DNA from: CAMYLY01 sp036397755 | GTDB taxonomy: Bacteria; Gemmatimonadota; Gemmatimonadetes; Gemmatimonadales; GWC2-71-9 | Length of the DNA stretch: 64,000 nt | Reading direction: 5' to 3' | NCBI GenBank assembly: GCA_036397755.1 | Contig: DASWII010000018.1 | Span: 10,808-74,807 of the forward strand | Shown here: positions 17,404 to 25,491 of the stretch, piece by piece | Numbering within the stretch: the first letter of the stretch is position 1 | Layout: each line of letters begins with the position of its first letter | The notes under the pieces: generated by a model | Database searches by the model: none | Told to the model about the DNA's origin: nothing | The model's input: only the letters and a program-made list of their open reading frames with translations | Position numbers and translations under genes: made by a program

Positions 17404-18175
17404 GATCGCCGGCCTCGAGGATGTAGGCGGGAGCGCCCGGGCCGGTTCGCGCGAGGCCCTGCACGGCATAGCCGGCGCGCAGGTAATGCGTGAAGGCCTC
17501 TCGGGTGAATGTCCTCCAGGCCAATGCTCGCTCGGGCTCACGGCGCTTCAGTGCCTGAATGTCAGATGGAATTGGCAGGCGAATCACGGGTGCCGCTGGG
17601 AAGTCGCCGCCCTGATCGTCAGCGACGATCTGTCCGTCGGCCGCGAACTGGCCGCGGATGGTCGAGGACTCGAGCTGCCACTCCACGATGAGGCGATCGG
17701 TGCCGATAACCGCATCCAGCGGCGTCATTGGGCCCGCGCCGTACAGGTTGGGGACGTACTCCACCACGCGCACGCCCAGGCGATTGAGGTTGACGTGCGC
17801 GTTGCGGGCGACCAGCGGGTCGAAGGTCCACATCATGCGGTGGACGCCGATCGCGCGCACCGCATCCCGCTGGCGCAGTTTGAGGAGCCGGCCGACGCCA
17901 TGATCTCTCCATGGCTCGCGCACGGCCAGCATGTGCGACCAGTGCACGGGCTCGCGGTCCAGCACTCCGGTAATACCGTACACGAACCCGAGGAGCACCC
18001 CTTGCGGCGTGAATGCCCCGAGCAGCACGCCGCCGATCTTCTGCGTGACCAGGAGCAGCGCTGGCGGTACCTGCTCGCGGAAGCTGTCGCCCCACGTGTC
18101 ACGTTGCAGCGACAGGCAGGACTCCAGATCGTCGAACGTGACGAGTGAACGAACCGTGAGGGTGGATGGATCCAC
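17396..18175 (-). CDS. GNAT-superfamily acyltransferase (COG3375 type), possible D-amino acid N-succinyltransferase
   Basis: 259 residues from GTG at 18175. The N-terminal half follows the GNAT fold, with the acyl-CoA loop region REPWRDHGVGRLLKLRQR near 85-102 and the strand MMWTFDPL that is typical of the COG3375 group. The C-terminal 100 residues are a family-specific extension. Genes of this group are often found beside MenC/NSAR-like racemases. In the Geobacillus kaustophilus pathway the GNAT enzyme succinylates D-amino acids before racemisation. The first gene of a three-gene unit, it overlaps the racemase by eight bases. Confidence 0.82.
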   Translation of the reverse strand: MDPSTLTVRSLVTFDDLESCLSLQRDTWGDSFREQVPPALLLVTQKIGGVLLGAFTPQGVLLGFVYGITGVLDREPVHWSHMLAVREPWRDHGVGRLLKLRQRDAVRAIGVHRMMWTFDPLVARNAHVNLNRLGVRVVEYVPNLYGAGPMTPLDAVIGTDRLIVEWQLESSTIRGQFAADGQIVADDQGGDFPAAPVIRLPIPSDIQALKRREPERALAWRTFTREAFTHYLRAGYAVQGLARTGPGAPAYILEAGDRA

Positions 18176-18315
18176 TACACGCTCATTGGATGGCAGATGA
18201 ACTCCGCGGTCCAGAGTACGTCGCTCCGAACCGCGTCACAAGGTGGTGCGCGTCGGCCGTTCGGATGCTGGTCAGGCGTGTCGGGCGCCACCATCCGCCC
18301 AACGCGCCCGCGCAC
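18176..18315. other. Intergenic region, 140 bases
   Basis: This gap lies between the YIP1 gene and the GNAT gene on the minus strand. It should contain the promoter of the GNAT-racemase-amidase unit, but I see no convincing -35/-10 pair or terminator hairpin on either strand. Confidence 0.4.
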
Positions 18316-19044
18316 TCAGCCCCCGAGGCCCCCCACGACGGCTCCGATTGCGGCAAAGGCGACCTTCGCCGCCAACCACAACCCGCCGACGATCATCAGC
18401 GGCCCGGTGAGGCTCTTGGCTCGGGTGAAGATCTGGTTTCCCATCGCGACAAGGACCATGCTCCACGCGCCGAACAGCGTGAGCTGACCGGCGAAGGACG
18501 CCAGGAAGGGCGAGTCCTCCCGGTCGAAGAGAAAGCCGAGGGACAGGGCGATGTCGGTCATTCCGCCCACTCGCCAGAGCATCAGCATCAGTACACCGCC
18601 CCAAAACATCGGCATCCACGCATGTGTCACGAGCGCGAACTCCTGCTTGAACCGGAGTCGCTCCCTTCCCGTGGCGTTGAAGATGAGCTGCAAGAGTCCC
18701 GCCGTGACCGCGATGAATATGATGGTTCCGATGGCGCCGCTCGCAAAAATGATCGCGCGACGTGTTGGGGTCGTACTGTCCGCGATCATACGCGCCTGCG
18801 CCTCGTCATCCAGGTTCTGGCGCTCGGCAAAGGCAGCGACTTGTCGCTCCGCCTGTTGCCGTAAGACGGCGTCCGGCATCCCCCAGGCCATGAGCGCCGG
18901 GGAGATCAACATGAGGATCAGCAGGGGCACGAGCACGACGGGTCGCGCCACAAGCGCCTCGAAGACCTTGTCAGGTTCGTCGATGACGCGGAGAGCCAAC
19001 CACAGAGGGCCCGGCGTTGCCGCATCGGGCTCGGTACTCGTCAC
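18316..19044 (-). CDS. YIP1-family integral membrane protein
   Basis: 242 residues from GTG at 19044. A polar N-terminus (with the segment VIDEPDKVFEAL typical of bacterial YIP1 proteins) is followed by about five helices near 35-55, 97-120, 140-162, 176-200 and 212-240. A charged, probably helical stretch at 63-90 separates the first two. Bacterial YIP1 proteins have no established biochemical role. A strong Shine-Dalgarno (GGGAGG at 19051-19056, minus strand) lies six bases before the start and supports it. The gene follows the CxxH/CxxC membrane protein by 31 bases. Confidence 0.82.
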   Translation of the reverse strand: MTSTEPDAATPGPLWLALRVIDEPDKVFEALVARPVVLVPLLILMLISPALMAWGMPDAVLRQQAERQVAAFAERQNLDDEAQARMIADSTTPTRRAIIFASGAIGTIIFIAVTAGLLQLIFNATGRERLRFKQEFALVTHAWMPMFWGGVLMLMLWRVGGMTDIALSLGFLFDREDSPFLASFAGQLTLFGAWSMVLVAMGNQIFTRAKSLTGPLMIVGGLWLAAKVAFAAIGAVVGGLGG

Positions 19045-19050
19045 GTTGCA

Positions 19051-19056
19051 CCTCCC
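19051..19056 (-). promoter_or_regulatory. Shine-Dalgarno GGGAGG for the YIP1 gene
   Basis: It reads GGGAGG on the minus strand, six bases upstream of GTG 19044, and decides between that GTG and internal starts. Confidence 0.55.
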
Positions 19057-19075
19057 AGTTGAGGAACACGGTCAC

Positions 19076-20032
19076 CTAACATACGGCCGGCCGTGCATCC
19101 GGTCCACGAATGCTGCGACTGACGACGGCGATCTCCGTGACCACCCAGGCGGGCGTGCTGCCGCCCGGGCCGAGCACGGCATATCGCTGTGATCCGTCCA
19201 CCAGCACACCGACGATCTGCGGTTGCAGCGTGACCGCGACATCGAAGCAGCCGTTCGGTGGGCGAACCTCGGCTCCCAGCACCCGCCGGGGTACGTCGAG
19301 CGAGCGGTACACGGTGTAGCCGCGCACTTCGCGCGTGGAGAGGTCGGCCGATGCCTCCAGCTGCCGGATCCCGTCGAGTCCGACCATGATGGCGAGGGCA
19401 CCGCGAGCGTTCGATTGCGGCATGCCGACGCGCAGTCCCCGCCACACATGGCTGGGGACCCCCAGGCGGATGGCGTAGACGACGCCGTTGATCGCGTCCA
19501 CCACGAGCTTGGCTCCGTACGCGTGTCGCTGCAGTCCCGGCTGATCGGGAACGTTGCGCGGCGGCTGCGAGCCAAGAATGCTAAACGCGGTGCTGACTGG
19601 GACGTTCACGGTCAGCGGTAGCGGTCGAACCGTGGCCGGATCGTCGAGTAGGGGCGGCTCGGGCTCAGGGACGAATCGACTCCTGGTGGTGATCGCCAGC
19701 ATGATCGCGAGGAAGACGGTCGCCGTGATGCCCGCGGTCAACAACTTGCGGCGCAAAGCCACCAGGACGAGCCGGTCGATCGTCGTCTGGCGGGTTTCGG
19801 GCTTCCGCGGCGGCGTCGTCACCGGCCAGGCCGGCACGAACTGCTTGACGGTGGCCTTCAGTACCTCAGGTTCGGGCACTTCAACTTTGCGGGACGGCCG
19901 GGAGGTGTGCGCGAGCTGCCGCATCAGGTCGGCGCTCGCGTCGCCTTCCTTCTCACGTGCGCACGCCGGACAGCCCCGCGGATTCTCCGGGTTGTAGGGG
20001 ATGTCGTGGATTGAGCACCGGACGACCGGCAT
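19076..20032 (-). CDS. Unknown single-pass membrane protein with N-terminal zinc-ribbon-like motif
   Basis: 318 residues from ATG at 20032, eight bases after the dcd stop. The N-terminus carries Cys6, His9, Cys21 and Cys24 (CxxH then CxxC), a plausible small metal site. A proline-rich, charged linker leads to one membrane helix at about 98-116. About 200 residues follow, predicted to be outside the cytoplasm and beta-rich, and contain a segment reading LRVGMPQSNARGAL. I recognise no family for this part. Topology suggests a cytoplasmic metal motif joined to a periplasmic domain. Confidence 0.72.
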   Translation of the reverse strand: MPVVRCSIHDIPYNPENPRGCPACAREKEGDASADLMRQLAHTSRPSRKVEVPEPEVLKATVKQFVPAWPVTTPPRKPETRQTTIDRLVLVALRRKLLTAGITATVFLAIMLAITTRSRFVPEPEPPLLDDPATVRPLPLTVNVPVSTAFSILGSQPPRNVPDQPGLQRHAYGAKLVVDAINGVVYAIRLGVPSHVWRGLRVGMPQSNARGALAIMVGLDGIRQLEASADLSTREVRGYTVYRSLDVPRRVLGAEVRPPNGCFDVAVTLQPQIVGVLVDGSQRYAVLGPGGSTPAWVVTEIAVVSRSIRGPDARPAVC

Positions 20033-20040
20033 ACCGACCC

Positions 20041-20601
20041 CTAGAGTCGCGGGAGCGTGACCCCTGTTTGTGCCTGGTACTTGCCCTGCTTGTCGGCGTA
20101 CGAGATTTCACACACATCGTGCGTGTCGGCCTCGAAAAACAACACCTGCGCGATACCCTCCTCCGCATAGATGCGCGCCGGGAGGGGTGTGGTATTGGAA
20201 ATCTCGAGCGTCACATGACCTTCCCATTCCGGTTCGAACGGCGTGACGTTGGTGATGATACCGCACCGCGCGTAGGTGCTCTTGCCGACGCAAATCGTCA
20301 GCACTTCACGCGGAATGCGGAAGTACTCCATTGAGCGGGCGAGGGCAAACGAGTTGGGAGGGATGACGCACTGATCCCCTTCGTGCTCCACGAACGACCG
20401 GGGGTCAAACGCCTTCGGATCGACGATCGACGAGTGCACATTGGTGAAGATCCGGAACTCGCGCGCGACGCGCATGTCGTAACCGTAGGAGGACAGGCCG
20501 TAGCTGATGACCCCCTCGCGAACCTGGGAATCGTGGAATGGTTCGATCATCCCACGGGTGCGGGCCATGTGGCGAATCCAGCCGTCGGACTTGATGGACA
20601 T
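20041..20601 (-). CDS. dcd: dCTP deaminase
   Basis: 186 residues, the normal length for Dcd. It deaminates dCTP to dUTP, feeding dTMP synthesis. Recognisable segments are the N-terminal MSIKSDGWI, YGLSSYGYDMRVA, the active-site region GKSTYARCGIITNVTP and EGHVTLEISNTTPLPARIY with the catalytic glutamate. The deaminase-only and the bifunctional deaminase/dUTPase types are close in sequence, and I cannot separate them with certainty. It is the first gene of the minus-strand run and is divergent from nuoA; a TATCTT element (minus strand, 20647-20652) could be its -10. Confidence 0.95.
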   Translation of the reverse strand: MSIKSDGWIRHMARTRGMIEPFHDSQVREGVISYGLSSYGYDMRVAREFRIFTNVHSSIVDPKAFDPRSFVEHEGDQCVIPPNSFALARSMEYFRIPREVLTICVGKSTYARCGIITNVTPFEPEWEGHVTLEISNTTPLPARIYAEEGIAQVLFFEADTHDVCEISYADKQGKYQAQTGVTLPRL

Positions 20602-20685
20602 AGGCTCGAGGCAAGTGGAAAAGGAATGGTCCTGAGACGCTCGGGAAAGATACGTAAGCCTCTCGCGGACGCCACCTTAGGTTGC

Positions 20686-20715
20686 TTGACACTCGTTCGC
20701 GACCGTGGGTAACTT
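20686..20715 (+). promoter_or_regulatory. Promoter of the nuo operon, TTGACA-N18-TAACTT
   Basis: A perfect -35 TTGACA (20686-20691) is followed after 18 bases by TAACTT (20710-20715). The start of transcription would fall near 20722, giving a leader of about 48 bases before the nuoA GTG at 20770. The TAnnTT form of the -10 recurs elsewhere in this window. Confidence 0.65.
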
Positions 20716-20731
20716 CCCAGCCGCATCACTA

Positions 20732-20747
20732 CGTGAAATTTTTCACG
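20732..20747 (+). promoter_or_regulatory. Rex-like palindromic operator in the nuo leader
   Basis: A perfect inverted repeat, CGTGAAA and TTTCACG separated by two bases, lies about ten bases after the predicted transcription start. Its core GTGAA-N4-TTCAC matches the half-sites and spacing of the redox repressor Rex, which senses NADH/NAD+ and controls nuo in Streptomyces. It is AT-rich in a very GC-rich surrounding. Rex binding is inferred; no rex gene is in the window. Confidence 0.5.
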
Positions 20748-20769
20748 AGCCCCGGCGAGCCTCGATTTC

Positions 20770-21126
20770 GTGCTGCAGGAATACGTTCCGCTCCTTATGC
20801 TGACCGGCGTCGTGATCGCGAGCGCGATCGGGATGCTCGTGGCGTCCCACTTCCTCTTGCGCGCTCGGCCCACGCCGATCAAGCAAATGCCGTACGAGTC
20901 CGGCATGCCGGCGTTGGGGCACACGCGCGACCGGTTCAGCGTCAAGTTTTATCTCGTGGCGATGCTCTTCATCGTGTTCGACATTGAAACCGTGTTCATG
21001 ATCCCGTGGGGGGTGTCGTTCCGCCAACTGGGGTTGCTCGGGCTGGTCGAGATGGGGGTGTTTATGCTCATTCTCGCCATCGGCTATGTGTACGCATGGA
21101 AACGGGGAGCCCTCGAATGGGATTGA
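20770..21126 (+). CDS. nuoA: NADH-quinone oxidoreductase subunit A
   Basis: 118 residues from GTG 20770. Three membrane helices and the conserved loop with MPYESGM and the motif RFSVKFYLVAMLFIVFDIE identify NuoA (ND3), a membrane-arm subunit near the quinone site of complex I. It opens a 14-gene operon in canonical A-to-N order. It is preceded by a promoter and a Rex-like palindrome; the Shine-Dalgarno is weak. Its 3' end overlaps nuoB by ten bases. Confidence 0.96.
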   Translation: MLQEYVPLLMLTGVVIASAIGMLVASHFLLRARPTPIKQMPYESGMPALGHTRDRFSVKFYLVAMLFIVFDIETVFMIPWGVSFRQLGLLGLVEMGVFMLILAIGYVYAWKRGALEWD

Positions 21127-21758
21127 GTCCACTGGGGGACGCTCCAGATCTGGGTGGAGCCGTGGGTGGTCGCTCCGTCATGTCCCAGATCTCCCCCAAT
21201 TGGGTGACTTCCAGGCTCGACTTCCTGGTCAATTGGGCGCGCGCCAACAGCTTGTGGCCGATGCCGTTCGGTACCGCCTGCTGCGCGATCGAATTCATGG
21301 CGACCGCCGCCGCCAGGTACGATCTCGCCCGGTTCGGCATGGAGCGGCTGTCGTTCTCCCCGCGTCAGGCCGACGTGTTGCTTTGCGCCGGACGGCTCCC
21401 GTTCAAGCTCGCGCCCGTCATTCGCCGGATCTATGACCAGATGCCGCAGCCCAAATGGGTCATCTCGATGGGGGCCTGCGCGTCGACGGGCGGCATCTTC
21501 GACAATTACGCGATGGTGCAGGGGATCGATACCGTGGTACCCGTTGACGTGTATGTCCCGGGATGCCCTCCGCGACCCGAGGGCCTGCTGTACGGCATAC
21601 TCCTCCTGCAGAAGAAGGTCCGTGGCGAGACCATCGCCGATGCGTCGTTGCGTGAAGAACGACCGCTTGAGCCGGGGGGGCTGCGCATTCCAGCCCGGTT
21701 GGTCGACGAGATCTCCGAGCCGTTTGGCAACTCGGTTCACCAGAGCCGATCGGCGTAG
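21117..21758 (+). CDS. nuoB: NADH-quinone oxidoreductase subunit B
   Basis: 213 residues from ATG 21117, which has GGGGAG eight bases upstream and overlaps nuoA. ATG 21180 is an alternative that would remove a poorly conserved 21-residue N-terminus. NuoB carries the terminal cluster N2; ligand motifs are visible in TACCAIEFM, MGACASTGG and VPGCPPRPE. It sits at the junction of the peripheral and membrane arms and passes electrons to quinone. Confidence 0.96.
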   Translation: MGLSPLGDAPDLGGAVGGRSVMSQISPNWVTSRLDFLVNWARANSLWPMPFGTACCAIEFMATAAARYDLARFGMERLSFSPRQADVLLCAGRLPFKLAPVIRRIYDQMPQPKWVISMGACASTGGIFDNYAMVQGIDTVVPVDVYVPGCPPRPEGLLYGILLLQKKVRGETIADASLREERPLEPGGLRIPARLVDEISEPFGNSVHQSRSA

Positions 21759-21764
21759 CGCACG

Positions 21765-22403
21765 GTGAACCCCTCCGTCGAAGCGCTCCGCCGCCAGTTT
21801 CCCGACGGCGTCGGACGCGCGATGGAATCCTGCGGCCAGACGATCGTCTACGTCGATCGCGCCAGGCTCCTCGCGATCATGACGTGGCTCAAGGAGTCGC
21901 CGTCCGCCGCCTACAACTATCTGGTCGACGTGACCGCCGTCGAATACCGGGACATCGAGCGGCCGATCGAGGTCGTCTATCAGCTGCGCGCCCTGCAGCA
22001 CCTCGGTGAGCTCCGCGTCAAGGTGGAGCTCCCCAAACACGAGCCGCTCACCGTGGATTCCGTGTACCACCTGTGGCGTGCGGCCGACTGGCTCGAGCGC
22101 GAGGTGTACGACATGTTCGGCATCACGTTCGCGGGCCATCCGGACCTGCGCCGTATCCTCATGTGGGAGACCTACCAGGAGGGGTATCCGCTGCGGAAGG
22201 ACTTCCCGCTCCGCGGGCGGTTCTCGCGTGCTGAGCAGGTGCGCCAGGCGTTGCACGCCAATCCCGAGGCGCACTATTCCTTGGAGGAACTCAGTATCGA
22301 GCGGGCGTACCGCGATCTGCCCGCGGACATGCGCGACCGCATCGAGCGTGGCGAGCGCGATCGGGTGCCGCCGCCTCCCGGTGAGGAGACCCAGGGTGAG
22401 TAG
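21765..22403 (+). CDS. nuoC: NADH-quinone oxidoreductase subunit C
   Basis: 212 residues from GTG 21765. The conserved 30-kDa subunit signature is present (EREVYDMFGITFAGHPDLRR, then GYPLRKDFPL). NuoC is a peripheral-arm subunit without cofactors that packs against NuoD. Here NuoC and NuoD are separate proteins, unlike the E. coli fusion. The C-terminal tail after the conserved domain is longer than usual and highly charged. The gene overlaps nuoD by eight bases. Confidence 0.96.
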   Translation: MNPSVEALRRQFPDGVGRAMESCGQTIVYVDRARLLAIMTWLKESPSAAYNYLVDVTAVEYRDIERPIEVVYQLRALQHLGELRVKVELPKHEPLTVDSVYHLWRAADWLEREVYDMFGITFAGHPDLRRILMWETYQEGYPLRKDFPLRGRFSRAEQVRQALHANPEAHYSLEELSIERAYRDLPADMRDRIERGERDRVPPPPGEETQGE

Positions 22404-23679
22404 ACGCGTGGTCGAGCTGGATCTCGCGACGACGGGAGTCGACGCGCAGGGGCGGCCGCTGCGGGTGCCGCTGGGGGCGGAGCTCGAGCCGCCGGCCGAC
22501 GAGCCCGACTTCCGGGCGGAGCACATGTTGGTGAACATGGGCCCGCAGCATCCGGCGACCCACGGCGTGCTGCGGTTGGTCGTCGAGCTCGACGGTGAAG
22601 TGGTCGTGCGGTGCATCCCGCACGTGGGGTATCTCCATTCGGGGTTCGAGAAGCTTGGAGAGTACCGGCACTACAATCAGATCATTCCGCTCACCGACCG
22701 GACGGACTATCTGTCGCCGATGTCGAACAACGTGTGTTTGGCGATGGCGGCCGAGTCGCTGATGGGCATCGAGATCACCGAGCGCTGCAAAGTGCTGCGG
22801 CTCATCGCGTGTGAGATGAGTCGCATCATCTCGCATATCGTGTGGCTCGGGACGACGTGCATCGACATCGGCGCGTTCACGCCGTTCCTGTGGACGTTTC
22901 AGGAACGCGAGCGAATTTACAATCTGCAGGAAGCGTGGACCGGCGCGCGGCTCACGACGAGCTTGACGCGGATCGGCGGCATGATGGCCGATATACCGGA
23001 CGGGTTCGAACGTGCGCTGCGGGAGTTTTGCAACACGTTCCCCAAAGTGCTCGACGAAGTCGACAGCCTGCTTACCCGCAACGCGATCTGGTGCGGTCGA
23101 ACCCAGGGTATCGGGGTGATGAGCGCGGAAGAAGCCATCAACTACGGTCTGTCGGGTCCTATGCTCCGGGCGAGTGGGGTGGCGTACGACCTTCGCAAGG
23201 ACCGCCCGTACCTCGGGTATGAGACGTACGACTTCGAGGTGCCCGTTGGCGAGCACGGCGACGTGTATGACCGGTATCTGGTTCGATGCGAAGAAATGCG
23301 GCAGTCGATCCGTATCCTCCAGCAGGCGTTGGATCGTTTGCCCGATGGGCCCATTAACGTCGACGATCCACGCGTCATCCTCCCGCCGAAGCGCGCCGCC
23401 ATGACCGACATGGAGTCGATGATCTTCCACTTCAAGCAGGTGATGGAAGGCGTGCCGGCGCCGGTCGGTGAAACGTACGTCGCCGTCGAGAACGGCAAAG
23501 GCGAGCTGGGCTACTACTTCGTTTCGGACGGAACGGCCAAGCCCGTGCGGTGGCGCATTCGTCCACCATCGTACATCAACCTGGCCGCCCTGCCGAAGAT
23601 GGCGGAAGGATCGCTGTTGTCGGACTTGATCGCCGTCAACGCCAGCGTGGACATCGTGATGGGTGAGGTCGATCGATAG
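22396..23679 (+). CDS. nuoD: NADH-quinone oxidoreductase subunit D
   Basis: 427 residues from GTG 22396. Typical NuoD (49-kDa) motifs are MGPQHPATHGVLRL, HVGYLHSGFEKLGEYR and the C-terminal acidic residue region ending in DIVMGEVDR. The histidine of HPATHG and residues near the C-terminus line the quinone pocket. The start overlaps nuoC; a GTG four codons downstream is also possible. Two bases separate it from nuoE. Confidence 0.97.
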   Translation: MSRRVVELDLATTGVDAQGRPLRVPLGAELEPPADEPDFRAEHMLVNMGPQHPATHGVLRLVVELDGEVVVRCIPHVGYLHSGFEKLGEYRHYNQIIPLTDRTDYLSPMSNNVCLAMAAESLMGIEITERCKVLRLIACEMSRIISHIVWLGTTCIDIGAFTPFLWTFQERERIYNLQEAWTGARLTTSLTRIGGMMADIPDGFERALREFCNTFPKVLDEVDSLLTRNAIWCGRTQGIGVMSAEEAINYGLSGPMLRASGVAYDLRKDRPYLGYETYDFEVPVGEHGDVYDRYLVRCEEMRQSIRILQQALDRLPDGPINVDDPRVILPPKRAAMTDMESMIFHFKQVMEGVPAPVGETYVAVENGKGELGYYFVSDGTAKPVRWRIRPPSYINLAALPKMAEGSLLSDLIAVNASVDIVMGEVDR

Positions 23680-23681
23680 GC

Positions 23682-24182
23682 ATGCCGTTACACGACACGA
23701 AGGTGTACGAACCGGTGTTCACTGGCACGCGACGGGAGCGGTTGGACGAGATGCTGTCGCGCTATCCGACCAAGCGGGCGGCCTTGCTTCCGGCGCTGTG
23801 GATCGTGCAGGAGACGCGCGGGTGGGTCTCGGACGAGGCCGTGGCCGAGGTCGCGAACGAACTGGAGCTCACGGCGGCATACGTCAAGGGGGTCGTGACA
23901 TTCTACACGATGTACCACCAGCACCCGGTGGGGAAGTACTTCATTCAGGTGTGCACCACCACGCCCTGCAACATCTGCGGGGCGGAAGGAGTCGTGGACG
24001 CCTTGCTCGAGCACACGGGCTGCGGTGAGCTGGGCGCAACCTCTCCCGACGGCCGGTTCACGGTCATCGAAGTCGAATGTCTCGGCGCCTGCGGTTTCGC
24101 GACACCCGTGTTGATCAACGACGAGTTCCTCGAAACGGTCACGCCGGAGCGAGTCCCCGAGATCCTCGAGCGGCTGGGCTGA
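23682..24182 (+). CDS. nuoE: NADH-quinone oxidoreductase subunit E
   Basis: 166 residues in the thioredoxin-like fold that binds the [2Fe-2S] cluster N1a. The four ligands follow the family pattern: CTTTPC (Cx4C) near residue 88, then CLGAC (Cx3C) near 129. NuoE forms the NADH-oxidising module with NuoF and NuoG. ATG 23682 follows nuoD by two bases. Confidence 0.97.
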   Translation: MPLHDTKVYEPVFTGTRRERLDEMLSRYPTKRAALLPALWIVQETRGWVSDEAVAEVANELELTAAYVKGVVTFYTMYHQHPVGKYFIQVCTTTPCNICGAEGVVDALLEHTGCGELGATSPDGRFTVIEVECLGACGFATPVLINDEFLETVTPERVPEILERLG

Positions 24183-24183
24183 C

Positions 24184-25491
24184 ATGGGATATCCGCACGC
24201 GCCGCATCCTAAGGAGACCGTGGTCCTCAGCAAGTACTTCGGGGAGCCCGAGGCAAGGACCTATGCTGGATGGGTGGCACGGGGTGGGTACCAGGGGCTC
24301 GAGCAGGTGATCGGGATGGATCGGGGGGCGATCATCGACCTCGTGAAAGCCTCGGGGCTTCGGGGGCGGGGCGGCGCGGGCTTCCCGGCAGGACTCAAGT
24401 GGTCGTTCATGCCGACGGAAAAGCGCAAGCCGCATTACCTCTGCTGCAACGCGGACGAGTCCGAGCCGGGCACGTTCAAGGATCGCGAGATCATGCGGTG
24501 GACACCCCATCAGCTGATCGAGGGATGCGCCATCGCGGCCTACGCGATCCAGGCCGACGTTACCTACATCTACATACGCGGCGAGTTCACCGACGCGTAC
24601 GCGATCATGGAACGAGCCCTCGCGGAGGCGTACGAGCACGGAGTGCTCGGCCCGAAGGCGAAGGGACCGCTCAGGGACATGCAGATGTACCTCCATCGCG
24701 GAGCGGGCGCTTACATCTGCGGTGAAGAGACGGCGCTGATGAACTCGATCGAAGGCCGCCGGGGAAATCCGCGGATCAAGCCGCCGTTCCCGGCCGCGGC
24801 GGGTGTATTCGGCATGCCGACGACCGTCAACAACGTTGAGACCCTGGCCGCGGTGCCGCACATCATCCTCCGCGGGGCCGACTGGTACAAGGGACTATGT
24901 CGGTCCAACCCCAGGAGCACGGGCACCAAGCTGCTGAGTGTTTGCGGGCATGTTCGACGACCTGGGAACTACGAGGTCGAGATGGGATTCCCGCTCAAGG
25001 ATCTGCTCTATGATCTGTGCGGCGGCATGCGCGCTGGGCACGAACTCAAGGCGGTGATCCCGGGAGGGTCGTCCGTCCCGATGCTCTCCCGTGACGAAGC
25101 GGAGGCGTGCCTCCTGGATTACGAGGGGGTTGTCGAACAGGGGTCGATGTTGGGTTCGGGAGGCGTCATCGTCTTCGACGACTCAGTCGACATTGTGTAT
25201 CAGGTGATGCGCCTGGCGCGGTTCTATGCTCACGAATCGTGCGCCCAATGCACGCAGTGTCGTGAAGGTACCGCGTGGACCGTGCGGATTCTGCAGCGGA
25301 TTCTCGCGGGGGAAGGGGAAACGCGCGATCTGGATCTCCTCCTCGACGTGGCCGACAACATGACGGGGAAGACGATTTGCGTGCTGAGCGACTCGTGCGC
25401 GGCGCCCGTGGTGAGCGGGATCAAGAAGTTTCGATCTGAGTTCGAGGCTTATCTTCACGGCGCGCGACGCCCGGCTGTGGCGGTTGGGTGA
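24184..25491 (+). CDS. nuoF: NADH-quinone oxidoreductase subunit F
   Basis: 435 residues. The NADH/FMN-binding glycine-rich segment GRGGAGFPAGLKW is near residue 60 and the [4Fe-4S] cluster N3 ligands appear in ESCAQCTQCREGT with a further cysteine in the TICVLSDSC region. A second glycine-rich motif (GAGAYICGEETAL) binds FMN. NuoF accepts hydride from NADH and starts the electron path. The stop overlaps the nuoG start. Confidence 0.97.
   Translation: MGYPHAPHPKETVVLSKYFGEPEARTYAGWVARGGYQGLEQVIGMDRGAIIDLVKASGLRGRGGAGFPAGLKWSFMPTEKRKPHYLCCNADESEPGTFKDREIMRWTPHQLIEGCAIAAYAIQADVTYIYIRGEFTDAYAIMERALAEAYEHGVLGPKAKGPLRDMQMYLHRGAGAYICGEETALMNSIEGRRGNPRIKPPFPAAAGVFGMPTTVNNVETLAAVPHIILRGADWYKGLCRSNPRSTGTKLLSVCGHVRRPGNYEVEMGFPLKDLLYDLCGGMRAGHELKAVIPGGSSVPMLSRDEAEACLLDYEGVVEQGSMLGSGGVIVFDDSVDIVYQVMRLARFYAHESCAQCTQCREGTAWTVRILQRILAGEGETRDLDLLLDVADNMTGKTICVLSDSCAAPVVSGIKKFRSEFEAYLHGARRPAVAVG

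Noticed and set aside
18176..18315. A small RNA or tRNA in the 140-base gap
   Set aside because: No cloverleaf-like arms, TTC-loop or promoter-terminator pair could be found.
21084..22616. A 510-codon minus-strand frame opposite nuoB and nuoC
   Set aside because: It is antisense to conserved complex I subunits and has low-complexity composition.
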